From contig JBFXDD010000021.1 of NCBI GenBank assembly GCA_050181465.1, positions 26,942-90,941 of the forward strand: 64,000 bases of DNA. Reading direction: 5' to 3'. How positions within the stretch are numbered: the stretch's first letter is position 1; every line of letters starts with the position of its first letter. The stretch comes from JACRLW01 sp050181465 (GTDB taxonomy: Bacteria; Planctomycetota; UBA1135; UBA2386). The position numbers and the translations under genes were made by a program. The notes beneath the pieces were generated by a model that was not told the origin of the DNA, made no database searches, and saw nothing but the letters and a program-made list of their open reading frames with translations. Shown here one piece after another: positions 17,444-26,508 of the stretch.

Positions 17444-17773
17444 ATGAGTTACGAGTTCTACAGAGTTCTCCACATCGCCGGCCTCGCGGCCCTCTTCCTC
17501 GGGCTCGGCGGCATGCTTGCCGGACAACGCAAGTCGTTCGGAATGCTGCACGGGCTTGGCCTCGTGCTCCTGCTCGTGAGCGGATTCGGCGCGCAGGCCA
17601 AGGCGAGCCTCGGCTTTCCTGGCTGGATGATCGCGATGATCGGGATCTGGGTCGTGCTCGCCGTGATGCCGGTGGTCGCCAAGCGACAAGTCCTGCCGAC
17701 TCCGCTCGTGGTGTTGGCGAGCCTGGCGCTTGGGGTCGCGACCGGCTGGTTGGCTTTCTACAAGCCGTTCTGA
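17444..17773 (+). CDS. Small integral membrane protein, three predicted helices
   Basis: 109 residues, ATG at 17444. Three hydrophobic segments are visible: VLHIAGLAALFLGLGGML, MLHGLGLVLLLVSGFGA and WMIAMIGIWVVLAVMPVV, with a fourth weaker one near the C-terminus (LVVLASLALGVATGWLAF). No catalytic motif and no family I can name. It follows the RNase HII-like gene by 31 bp and converges on the U32 gene. Confidence 0.75.
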   Translation: MSYEFYRVLHIAGLAALFLGLGGMLAGQRKSFGMLHGLGLVLLLVSGFGAQAKASLGFPGWMIAMIGIWVVLAVMPVVAKRQVLPTPLVVLASLALGVATGWLAFYKPF

Positions 17774-17798
17774 ACGGTGGCAGCGACGTTCGACGGCC

Positions 17799-20405
17799 TC
17801 ACCGATCGCGCGGCGCACCGCTCCCCGGCAACACTCCGACGCGCATCTCCACTTGCAGGCGGCGGCGCAGCTCCGTCACGTCGATCGTGCCGTCCAGCAA
17901 TGCGCGATAGGCAGCGAGCGCATCCGTCACTTCGGCAGCGGTCTCGCGCACGAACTCGACACGGAAGCGCCGGGCGCCGCGATCACGTGCGGCGGCGAGC
18001 ACGCCGGCCGCAGTCTGCAGCGTGCCGTTGAACACCGTGTTGCGGCATCCGGCATCGACGATCACCGGGTGCTCGAATCCCAGCCGATCGCGCAAAGCGA
18101 CCCGATGCCGCTCGCACGGACGGCCGCAGCTCCGGTAGTCGCGCCCCTCGCTCAAGAGGTGCGCGTAGACACAGTGCTCCGTGTGGAAGGTCGGCATCCG
18201 CACGTGCAGCGTGAGGGTCACCTGAGACACGTCGATCGCCGTCAAGAGAGCGCGAAGTTGCTGCGCATCGAGATCGTGCGAGGGCGTGATCGTCGTCAGG
18301 CCGCGACCGAGCAACAGCTTCGCCGTCAGCGAGTTGGTGACATTGAGCGAGAAGTCGCCGTGCAACACCGGTCGTGATTCACTCGGTAATGCCGCGAACA
18401 GCTCCAGTGCACCGAAGTGCCGCACGAGGATCCCGTCGGGCGAGAGGTCCAACAGACGTTCATCGAAACGTCGTTCACCGGGCTTGGTCACGCGCAGAGT
18501 CGCCACCACCACGCGCAGTCCCGCCTCACGCGCCCGCGCCACCGCTCGCGACAACCCGGCGAGTTCCATCCAGTCCAACTCGACCTCCCGCACGCCCTGC
18601 TCGATCGCCGCCTCGAGTTGTTCCGGTTCGCGACACAGCGGAACGAGTTCGAGCGTGCCGTTCGATGCGGCCCGACGATCTGCTGGACCAGCCGCGAGCT
18701 GGGCTCGCACGCGTGGGAGCGCAGGCGTGGAATCGATCGCTCGGCGCGGCCCGGCCGCGATGCACTGTTCCAGTGTCGCGACGACCTCGCGCCGCATGCG
18801 CTTGAGTTCCGACACCGGCAGATGGAGCCCGAGTTCCAGTTCGTCGACGAGCAACTCTTCGAGACGCAGCGCCGTCCCACCCACGGCGCCCAGTTTCTCA
18901 CGGATGAGGGCTGCGGTCAGACCGTCGCCCGCAGCAGGCGAGAGATCGGAGTCGCTCTCGACCTCGCACGTCAACTCACCGCTTCGGGCCGTGACCGAGA
19001 GCTTCGCGCCCTCGCGGCCGCGCACGTGCAGCGTGAGCGGATGACGTCCGGCCGGCTCACTGAGATCGGCGACGATCGACGGGTCGCTCGTGAGCCAGAC
19101 TCGCTGGCCGGGACGGATGCGCGACAGCCCCGGATGGGACGGCGCGAGTTGGACTCGCCATCCCTTGGCACTCGCCGCGACGCGCCACAGCGGCCCGCCC
19201 ACCTCGTCGGTCTCGGGGTGAGCGTCGTCGAACACCACGCCCATCCCTGCTCGCAGCTCGGGCGGAGCGACGTCGGCCGGATCGAGACCGGGCAACGGCG
19301 AACTCCGCTCGCCGCGCGGTGAGGATCGCGACGGCAACGCGCGCGCACCGGTCCAAGGTCGAGCCGCACCCTCGCGAGCGATCTCGATCGAACCCCCCTT
19401 CACTGCGGTGACGACTCCCAAGCAATGGCCGCGATGTTTGGGGAAGCGACCTTCGACCAGGGTTTGATGGTCCGAACCGGCGAGGAAGCCGTCCGAAAAA
19501 CCGCGCGTGTAGGCGCTGCCCATCGCGCTCAGGTCCACCGCGAGTCGATCGCGGTCCAGAGCGGTGGGCGATCCGGCGAGGATGGCGTCGAGCCAACGCC
19601 GATAACCGCCGACCGCGGTGCTGACATACGGCGCGCCCTTCTGTCGTCCTTCGATCTTGAGTCCTTCCACACCGAGCTCGGCGAGAGCAGGGATCGCGCG
19701 CACGCCGGCGAGGTCCTTCGGACTCAGCAGGTACGCGAGGTCTTCGAGTGGGCGAAGCTCGCCGTCGAGGATCAGGTCGTATGGCATGCGGCAGGATTGC
19801 GCACATTGGCCGCGATTCGCGGAGCGTCCGCCCCACGTCTCACTCGTCAGGCACTGCCCGCTCCAGGAAACGCAGAGTGCGCCGTGCACGAAGACTTCGA
19901 GCTCGAGGTCGGTCTCGGCGCGGAAACGGCGGATCTCCTCCACGGAGAGTTCTCGCGGGACCACGACTCGATTGCAGCCCAGCGACGCCGCGAAGCGCGC
20001 GGCGTCGGCGTTGCAGATCGTCATCTGCGTGCTCGCGTGCAGCTCGAGAGCCGGACAGATCGCGCGTGCGAGCAACGCGATCGCCGGATCTTGCACGATC
20101 AGCGCATCCACCCCGCTTCGCGCGATCGCGACAAGCAGGTCTTCGGCCTGTCCCAACTCACCTTCGAACACCAAGGTGTTGAGGGTCACGTAGGCGCGCG
20201 CGCAGGCTCGGTGGACTTGCGCCACCACCTCATCCAGCTTGTCGCGCGAGAAGTTCGCCGCGCGAGCGCGGGCGTTGAACCCTTCATCGAGACCGAAGTA
20301 CACCGCGTCCGCGCCTGCCGCCAATGCGGCCGCGAGCGCTTCTTGGCTGCCGGCAGGAGCGAGGATCTCGGGACGGCGTGGCTTGGCGCGATCGCTGGAC
20401 GACAC
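17799..20405 (-). CDS. U32 peptidase-family protein, RlhA-like
   Basis: 868 residues from GTG 20403-20405, where similarity starts (RPEILAPAGSQEALAAALAA); an in-frame upstream extension lacks family character. The U32 signature EVFVHGALCVSWSGQCLTS is present, followed by the cysteine motif NRGQCAQSCRMPYDL. The middle resembles the DUF3656 region of RlhA, which makes 5-hydroxycytidine in 23S rRNA using prephenate and an iron-sulfur cluster. The C-terminus has a second cysteine cluster (TEHCVYAHLL, RSCGRPCERHRV). At 868 residues it is longer than E. coli RlhA (~650). RNA hydroxylation is more likely than proteolysis, but the exact substrate is not fixed by sequence. Confidence 0.88.
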   Translation of the reverse strand: MSSSDRAKPRRPEILAPAGSQEALAAALAAGADAVYFGLDEGFNARARAANFSRDKLDEVVAQVHRACARAYVTLNTLVFEGELGQAEDLLVAIARSGVDALIVQDPAIALLARAICPALELHASTQMTICNADAARFAASLGCNRVVVPRELSVEEIRRFRAETDLELEVFVHGALCVSWSGQCLTSETWGGRSANRGQCAQSCRMPYDLILDGELRPLEDLAYLLSPKDLAGVRAIPALAELGVEGLKIEGRQKGAPYVSTAVGGYRRWLDAILAGSPTALDRDRLAVDLSAMGSAYTRGFSDGFLAGSDHQTLVEGRFPKHRGHCLGVVTAVKGGSIEIAREGAARPWTGARALPSRSSPRGERSSPLPGLDPADVAPPELRAGMGVVFDDAHPETDEVGGPLWRVAASAKGWRVQLAPSHPGLSRIRPGQRVWLTSDPSIVADLSEPAGRHPLTLHVRGREGAKLSVTARSGELTCEVESDSDLSPAAGDGLTAALIREKLGAVGGTALRLEELLVDELELGLHLPVSELKRMRREVVATLEQCIAAGPRRAIDSTPALPRVRAQLAAGPADRRAASNGTLELVPLCREPEQLEAAIEQGVREVELDWMELAGLSRAVARAREAGLRVVVATLRVTKPGERRFDERLLDLSPDGILVRHFGALELFAALPSESRPVLHGDFSLNVTNSLTAKLLLGRGLTTITPSHDLDAQQLRALLTAIDVSQVTLTLHVRMPTFHTEHCVYAHLLSEGRDYRSCGRPCERHRVALRDRLGFEHPVIVDAGCRNTVFNGTLQTAAGVLAAARDRGARRFRVEFVRETAAEVTDALAAYRALLDGTIDVTELRRRLQVEMRVGVLPGSGAPRDR

Positions 20406-20515
20406 CCGCGGAAGTTTATCGTCCCGTGTGCTTGATCGGGAGATATCAGAGAGCCACACTCGCGACGGCGGGTTGCAAGCCAACCCACATCGTGTTGTTC
20501 TCGTGTGAGGAAGTC

Positions 20516-21136
20516 ATGCCGAAGGGAAACCCGTTCTGCTTGGGAACGACGAGCCGCTTGGCGGCTGCGCTCGCGTCGTTGTGGTTGTGCAGTTGCAACA
20601 CCGCATGGGCAGTCGCCGGATCGATCGCGACGGTGGGCATCGGAGCCGCGGTCGACGGCCACGAGATCGGGCAGATCTACTACGTGGGGGTCCTGGACCC
20701 TCATGAGCAGGTGCCTCCCGCGCTGTATCGGATCACACTCCGTGGGGAGTCTTCGCTCGTGAACTCGACGAGGTTTGCCTCGGGCTGGATCGACGCAGCC
20801 TTGGTCGATTCCCTCAGCACGAAGATCGGCTTCGACGACGCCGGCAACATCGCCGTCAAGAACGGCGAGAAGAAGCTCGCGTTGAAGACCGGGCGACGGA
20901 TGTGGGTGTTCGGTCCGGAAGGCTTCCGGAAGGTGCCGGAGAATCACCGCTTGGTGATCGTCATGGGTAGCAGCCCGCAGGCCTTCTTCGCTGCGGTCGA
21001 CCAGACCCTCGGCGAGCTGGATCTCGCGCGCCGCCTCGACAACGGTCAGGTCGCGGCCGAAGAAACTATCGCGATGCTGCAGTCGCTCGATGCGCAGATG
21101 GCGGACCTGACCAAACTGGAGGAGTCTCTCCGATGA
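20516..21136 (+). CDS. Putative lipoprotein, first gene of CHAT cluster
   Basis: 206 residues, ATG at 20516 preceded by GAGGAA. The N-terminus (TTSRLAAALASLWLCSCNTA) is a hydrophobic signal with a possible lipobox Cys. The mature part is small and mixed (IGQIYYVGVLDPHEQVPPAL, MWVFGPEGFRKVPENHRLVI), ending in a helical stretch (ETIAMLQSLDAQMADLTKLE). I recognise no family. It overlaps the next gene by ATGA (21133-21136), so the two are translationally coupled and probably act together. Confidence 0.75.
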   Translation: MPKGNPFCLGTTSRLAAALASLWLCSCNTAWAVAGSIATVGIGAAVDGHEIGQIYYVGVLDPHEQVPPALYRITLRGESSLVNSTRFASGWIDAALVDSLSTKIGFDDAGNIAVKNGEKKLALKTGRRMWVFGPEGFRKVPENHRLVIVMGSSPQAFFAAVDQTLGELDLARRLDNGQVAAEETIAMLQSLDAQMADLTKLEESLR

Positions 21137-23781
21137 TGCGCGCTCGCCTCGTGTGCTCCACCGTGCTCGCGTGTTTTGGTGCCTGCGCGAGCCTTCGCAT
21201 CGACGTGGACGTCTACAAGGGCCCGCTTGCCAACGAAGAGCAGATCCAGATCCAGGAGCTCATCGCACTCGCGACGGGCGCCAAGCCCTTGCTCGTGCAG
21301 TTGCGGGACGAACTGGAGAGCAACGAACGGTACATCACGACGAAGAGCTGGCGTATTCGACCCGACTACGAGGACGGTTACATGGAGCCGCAGGTGGGGA
21401 CCGAACAACTCACATTCTGTTCCGCGCAAGCCCAGAGCGTGAACGAGGTGATCGGATTGTACGGCGATCTGGGCGACGCCCCACACGCCGAACGACTCGC
21501 ACGAATCGCCCAGCTATCCGACCGTTATCGCTACCACTTCTGGCAGCTAGTCCGCCAGGCCCCCGAACAGGAGGCGCGCGAGGACAGGCTAGCGCGCTTG
21601 CTGACCGCCACCGGCTCCGACTCGGCCAAGGCTCTCGCAACGTTCTTCTCGATCGAGAATGGTCAGCGACCCTCGGTCCAGGTCGTGAAGTCGCTTCTGG
21701 ACGCCGCAGTCGAATTGCCCTACTCGCCGATCGAGGGAGGGACACTCCGTACTCTCGTTTCCTTCGATAGAAGCAAGTTCGGAGCAAACGTCGCGTTCGA
21801 TGTTCTGGCACGCGAGGAGGTGTGGCGCGCGTCGTTGCGCGTAGTGACTGGACTGGATGCGCAGCAGAAGAGCGAGATCAGCGCCGTCGGCACACGCGTC
21901 GCCCAGTCATTCCTCGATGCGCGAAGCACCCTCCGCGAACTCATGCGCGAGTGCGCTCGGCTCGCGATCGAACTGCTGGCGGAACCGGCACCGACGGACC
22001 AGGACACCAAGCGCGCACACGATTCACTGGTCGCCGCTCTCACGATGAGCTCCTGGCGAGTCTTGGCCGATGGGCTGCAGCCGCGCCGCGCGTTCTCCAA
22101 AGAGGAACAGGTTCGTTACCCGTCACTCAGTGCCGTGGCGCAACGGCTGAGCGGCCATCTGAGTTCGATCAGGGCGAGCATGCTGTCTTCCCCGGCTCGC
22201 GATTCCGGAGCTCGCCTGGCGTTGATCGCTCGCGTGCTGGATTGGATCGATGAGGACCCGACGCGATCGGTTCGCTTGACCGCGCAGGCATTGTTGGATC
22301 TGGATGAGCTGGCGGCCAGCGGCCGATTCCGCGACGGAGACTTGCAGAAGGTCTACGACCGCTATGGTGCCGCGGGCGGTCCGACAGCCGAGGCGTCCAC
22401 GCCACTGCCGGAGTCGAGCACGATCGGGGACACGTTGGCTGAACTGCATCCACCCGGGCTCTCCGGCGGTCGAGCGACCATCGGACTCGACCGGCAGACT
22501 TCTCACTACCTCGAGAGCACCAGCAAGGGTGGTGCAACGGACCCGCAGCTACTCCGCGAGTTGCTGCGGTCGCTGATACAGTTCGGCGAGAAAGTCCGCA
22601 TCCTTTCCGGGATGTCGCCATTGCTCGGTTCAGGTAGTCGCGATCTGTTCGACATCCTCCAGGCAGTGGGCAACTCCATCATCACCCAAGCCGATGCCAT
22701 CCAGAGAAGCCATCATCTCCTGGATGACAACGACGAGCAGATGCGCCACGACGAGGTAGGCAAGGCCAGCTACGAGAGGGAGCTCGATGCGCGAACCCAG
22801 GCCGGCCGACCACTCGGCGACTCGGCTGCGCTCGATGGAAAGGCGCGAAACGTTCTCGATCACTTCGCGAGACAGCTCAGCTACGCGTTCGCGCAGGAGC
22901 TTGCGACCAACGGCGAGACCGAGCACGCGAAGCGCCTTGCCGCCGCGCACGCATACATCGAGGAGGAGATGACGAAGCACATCTATCTTCGCCACGCAGC
23001 GGCGTACTTGCGGAACTCGTATCCGTCGCCTGATCTCCAACCGGCCCCCTTGCACCTACAACACGGCACCGGTTTCACGCTGATTCGCGACGCCGATCGC
23101 CGCAAGACCGCCGAGAAGCTGGACAAGCAGTTCTGGCAGAACGTGAATCAGGTCACCGTCTCCGGCACCGGAGACACCAACATGGCCATGATCAAGGACG
23201 ACATCGGCAACTGGCAGCTCAAGGAGTACAGCGGCGACACGCGCCAGATCATGAAGTCGATGGGAGGGCTCGTGCGCTTCGCGACCTCGGCCGGCGTCTC
23301 GCCGGCGGCGCTCATGGACGCCGCGCAGTTGCAACCGCTGCTCGACAAGGCGCGTTCGGATCGGCTCACCGGGGACGATCCCAAGACGCTGAAGGAGATT
23401 CGCGACCGGCAGTCCGAGAACTCGAGCCGCGCCGATTCGACGGCAAGCGCCATGCGGGTCGCCGTCCAGCAGGGCGCGGAGTTGAACGGACAACTGCGAA
23501 CGTGGGCCAAGTCCTTAGTGGCCGATTCGGCCGCGATCGAGAGCATCGCCGTGCCGAAGTCGCCCGATGCCGGGGCGGGAACGTCGGAGTTCGCGGCCGC
23601 GATCGATGCGAACCACACCGAGTTCCGCGCCCTGTTCGAAGCCGCGAAGAAGCCGGCCAAGCCCGACCAAGTGGCGAAGCTCGCCGAGTTTCTTACGCGC
23701 CGCCGGGAACAGCTGCGCGGACTCCAGCTCGCCCTGTTCGGCTCCAAGGAGAAGACTGCGGGCGCGTCACCGGCGCAGTGA
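21133..23781 (+). CDS. Large helical lipoprotein-like protein of unknown function
   Basis: 882 residues. The N-terminus MMRARLVCSTVLACFGACAS has two Cys that could be lipidated (VLAC or FGAC). The rest is predicted mostly helical, with long heptad-rich stretches (DEQMRHDEVGKASYERELDA, QIQIQELIALATGAKPLLVQ) and few strands. No motif of an enzyme family is visible. The start overlaps the stop of the preceding gene by 4 bp, and the CHAT-domain gene follows 99 bp later in the same direction. The sequence composition suggests a periplasmic scaffold or structural protein; this is inference only. Confidence 0.8.
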   Translation: MMRARLVCSTVLACFGACASLRIDVDVYKGPLANEEQIQIQELIALATGAKPLLVQLRDELESNERYITTKSWRIRPDYEDGYMEPQVGTEQLTFCSAQAQSVNEVIGLYGDLGDAPHAERLARIAQLSDRYRYHFWQLVRQAPEQEAREDRLARLLTATGSDSAKALATFFSIENGQRPSVQVVKSLLDAAVELPYSPIEGGTLRTLVSFDRSKFGANVAFDVLAREEVWRASLRVVTGLDAQQKSEISAVGTRVAQSFLDARSTLRELMRECARLAIELLAEPAPTDQDTKRAHDSLVAALTMSSWRVLADGLQPRRAFSKEEQVRYPSLSAVAQRLSGHLSSIRASMLSSPARDSGARLALIARVLDWIDEDPTRSVRLTAQALLDLDELAASGRFRDGDLQKVYDRYGAAGGPTAEASTPLPESSTIGDTLAELHPPGLSGGRATIGLDRQTSHYLESTSKGGATDPQLLRELLRSLIQFGEKVRILSGMSPLLGSGSRDLFDILQAVGNSIITQADAIQRSHHLLDDNDEQMRHDEVGKASYERELDARTQAGRPLGDSAALDGKARNVLDHFARQLSYAFAQELATNGETEHAKRLAAAHAYIEEEMTKHIYLRHAAAYLRNSYPSPDLQPAPLHLQHGTGFTLIRDADRRKTAEKLDKQFWQNVNQVTVSGTGDTNMAMIKDDIGNWQLKEYSGDTRQIMKSMGGLVRFATSAGVSPAALMDAAQLQPLLDKARSDRLTGDDPKTLKEIRDRQSENSSRADSTASAMRVAVQQGAELNGQLRTWAKSLVADSAAIESIAVPKSPDAGAGTSEFAAAIDANHTEFRALFEAAKKPAKPDQVAKLAEFLTRRREQLRGLQLALFGSKEKTAGASPAQ

Positions 23782-23880
23782 TCGCCTGCGCCGGATCGCC
23801 TGCGATCCGAAGGACTGGGAAACTGGCGGAGTTCCCGAGGCTATCCTCCCGGCCGCGGTGATTCCCCGCGACCTCTCGAC

Positions 23881-26481
23881 ATGGCTTCCTTTGGCGCAGC
23901 TTCGCGGACGCTCCGCGGTTCGTTCATCCTGGTTCGAACCCTCGGCGTGACCTTGCTGGCGCTCGCGGCGGCGTGTGGCAGCGAAGAACCGAAGAGCGCG
24001 AACTCGTCTACGCCGAGCACTTCGGCTGCGGACTCCGCACCATCAGGCTCGAGTGAGTCGAACGATCCTCTTGCCTCCCACGATTCCACTCCGATCCCCA
24101 CGACCGTCTGGTCGGAGGCCTTCGCGACGTGGTCGACGCGGCTGGAACAACGCGCACCGGGGGAGGACGCCCTTCGCAATGACTTCCGGCGCTGGCTCGC
24201 GAATCTCGCCGCAGACATTCGGACGCGCGCGGCTTCGGCGTCGACGCCAGAGTTCCACGTCGACTCCAACACGCTAGGACAAGCCTGTCAATTGGCCGAG
24301 AGCGTCTTCTCGGACGATCCGCTGCCGCTCGACGAACTGTCTCGATGGCTGTCCTGCCTGCCAAGATCCGGCCCATCCGTTCTCGCGGCATATCACGCCT
24401 ACCTGTTGGCCTACATCCTCGCCTCCCGCGGCGAGTACGACGAAGCTCGAGAGGTTCTCATCGACGTCGAGAACCGATTCCCGTCGGAGACCTATCTCAT
24501 CGAGGAACGCTGGACTGCACTCGCACAAGTTCATCGCGAGTTGGGAACGCGAGGCGACGCGCAGGCGGTCGTGGGAAAACTGCTGAATCGGTTGCGCACT
24601 ATGGGTAGAGCGCAGAGCGAAGACTACGCGAGAGCACTCGCTGTGCGAGCCGACATCGCCATCGAACTCGGCCAGATGGAGCGGGCCCTCGCCGACCTGG
24701 ATGCCGCGCGCGAAGTCAGCCTCGCCGTCGAGAGCCGGGATCTCGAATTCGAGATCTACATGTCCATGCTCGGCGCCTTGCTGGCCCAAGGCCGAAGTGA
24801 ACGAGTCTTGCGATTGACGGCATCCCTGGCCAATCGGTCGCAGTCCGAGACCGCTCAGATCCAGGTCAGCCGAGGAACCGCCCTCCTCCACATGGGGAAG
24901 TCCGATGCTCGACATCTGGCGGAAGCTGCGACGACACTGGATGCAGCGCTCGCGTGCGCAACGCTGCCGCCCGAGTTCCGCGCCTTCGCTGTCAATCGCC
25001 GTATCGAAGTCGCACTTGCGCGCGGTCAGGACTCCGAGGCTCTCGACCACTTCTCCAAGCTCGGCACCGATCGATCTGCGATCCGTGATCGGCTACTCCG
25101 CGACGAAGCGACGGGAGCCCACTTCGATCTCGTTTCGCTCCTGAGTGAAATCGAGATCGCCAAGCGATCGGATGCGATGCATGAGCAACTGGATCTGCAT
25201 CGGAATGCTCTTGGCTGTCTCCTGCGGAGCTGGCGAACCCTCGGCCTCGACGCGGAAGGCATCGGCAGAATGCACCTCGCGTGGCCGAATCGCCTCATCA
25301 CGAGCCTCATTCAGCTCGAGCTCGTAGCTTCGCCCGGAGCAGCAGGCGAAACGAACGCTGTGGAGGTCCTGCTGCAAGCGCACGCTGCGTTCGGTCTTGC
25401 TGAAGCGATCCCCGGTCCGACGGCTTCGCTTGCTCAACTCAGAAGCTCTCTTGCCGCGGATCATGGGATCTTGGCAATCCAAGCCGCTCCGACCGCATGC
25501 TTGGCGATCTGGCTGGAGAAGACCGAAGTTGCGTTCTTCCAACTCCCGGGCTCTCAAGAGATCGAGAGTCTGGCGCGAAGTGTGAATCGCCAACTGGACG
25601 AGAACGGAACCGATACGGAGTCGATCGAAAGCTCGATCGACGCTTTGACCGCAGCACTCTTGCCTCCCGAACTGAAGCGAGAAGTGGAGCAGGCTCGGCT
25701 ATTGACGATCGCCAGCGCAGACCTGCTAGGCAGTCCAGCCTTCGAAGTCTTGCCCCATTCCGCCGGCGGTTCGCTCGGCGAACACGTCGCAATCGATCGG
25801 ACGACTTCGCTCGTGGCATGGCACCGTCTGCGCTCGCGGGACGGCGAGCTTCGCGACGCGGCACTGGTGGCCAGCCTCTCCCCGTCCTCGCGCCATCGGG
25901 GTGTCGATTCCGAGCGCACGGGAGCGGTTCCGGCGGACTACGCGACTAGAGTCCTCGCAGCCTGGTCAAGTCGGAAGGCGCTCGTTTTCGTCGACCAGAC
26001 CGCGACCGTCGATTCGTTTCGGCTGGCCGCAGCTCAACCGCAACGTTTCCTCCATCTTCTCGGACACGGGGTGTGGGAGGCAGAATCCGATATCGGCGCG
26101 GTCATTTCGGTGACGCCGAGCCCGACGTATCCGGACGGCGTCATCTCAGAACGTGAGATTCGAAGATTGCCCTCGTGCGCACCGGTCATCATGTTGTCCT
26201 CTTGCCGAATCGGGGCAACCAAACAACGAATCGGTGACAGCGATCTCAACTCCCTGGGCGGAGCCTTCCTGCGGCAGGGAGCAAGGTCTGTCATCCAATC
26301 TCGCTTTCCGCTGCAGATCGGCCACCACAGCCGCTTCGCCGGACGAGTCCACGCACTGCTGGCCGCCGGAGCAACGGTAGCGGATGCGGTGCGACAGGCA
26401 CGACGAGACTTCGCACAGCACTCGCGATCCCCCGATGTCTTGCGGGAAATCGCGATGGAAGTCCTCGGCTACGGACACTGA
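23881..26481 (+). CDS. Lipoprotein with TPR-like region and CHAT protease domain
   Basis: 866 residues. Signal with probable lipobox (LGVTLLALAAACGSEE), a Ser-rich linker, then helical TPR-like repeats (about 150-450; AYHAYLLAYILASRGEYDEA, LAVRADIAIELGQMERALAD). The C-terminal ~300 residues form a CHAT domain (caspase-like, clan CD): LLTIASADLLGSPAFEVLP, catalytic His in RFLHLLGHGVWE (about H729), Cys in VIMLSSCRIGATK (about C775), then GGAFLRQGARSVIQSRFPLQ. Known CHAT proteins cut or are activated by partner proteins; an exported, lipid-anchored one would act outside the cytoplasm. The two upstream genes are candidate partners. Confidence 0.9.
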   Translation: MASFGAASRTLRGSFILVRTLGVTLLALAAACGSEEPKSANSSTPSTSAADSAPSGSSESNDPLASHDSTPIPTTVWSEAFATWSTRLEQRAPGEDALRNDFRRWLANLAADIRTRAASASTPEFHVDSNTLGQACQLAESVFSDDPLPLDELSRWLSCLPRSGPSVLAAYHAYLLAYILASRGEYDEAREVLIDVENRFPSETYLIEERWTALAQVHRELGTRGDAQAVVGKLLNRLRTMGRAQSEDYARALAVRADIAIELGQMERALADLDAAREVSLAVESRDLEFEIYMSMLGALLAQGRSERVLRLTASLANRSQSETAQIQVSRGTALLHMGKSDARHLAEAATTLDAALACATLPPEFRAFAVNRRIEVALARGQDSEALDHFSKLGTDRSAIRDRLLRDEATGAHFDLVSLLSEIEIAKRSDAMHEQLDLHRNALGCLLRSWRTLGLDAEGIGRMHLAWPNRLITSLIQLELVASPGAAGETNAVEVLLQAHAAFGLAEAIPGPTASLAQLRSSLAADHGILAIQAAPTACLAIWLEKTEVAFFQLPGSQEIESLARSVNRQLDENGTDTESIESSIDALTAALLPPELKREVEQARLLTIASADLLGSPAFEVLPHSAGGSLGEHVAIDRTTSLVAWHRLRSRDGELRDAALVASLSPSSRHRGVDSERTGAVPADYATRVLAAWSSRKALVFVDQTATVDSFRLAAAQPQRFLHLLGHGVWEAESDIGAVISVTPSPTYPDGVISEREIRRLPSCAPVIMLSSCRIGATKQRIGDSDLNSLGGAFLRQGARSVIQSRFPLQIGHHSRFAGRVHALLAAGATVADAVRQARRDFAQHSRSPDVLREIAMEVLGYGH

Positions 26482-26508
26482 GCGACGACACGAACTTCGC
26501 CGAGCTCG

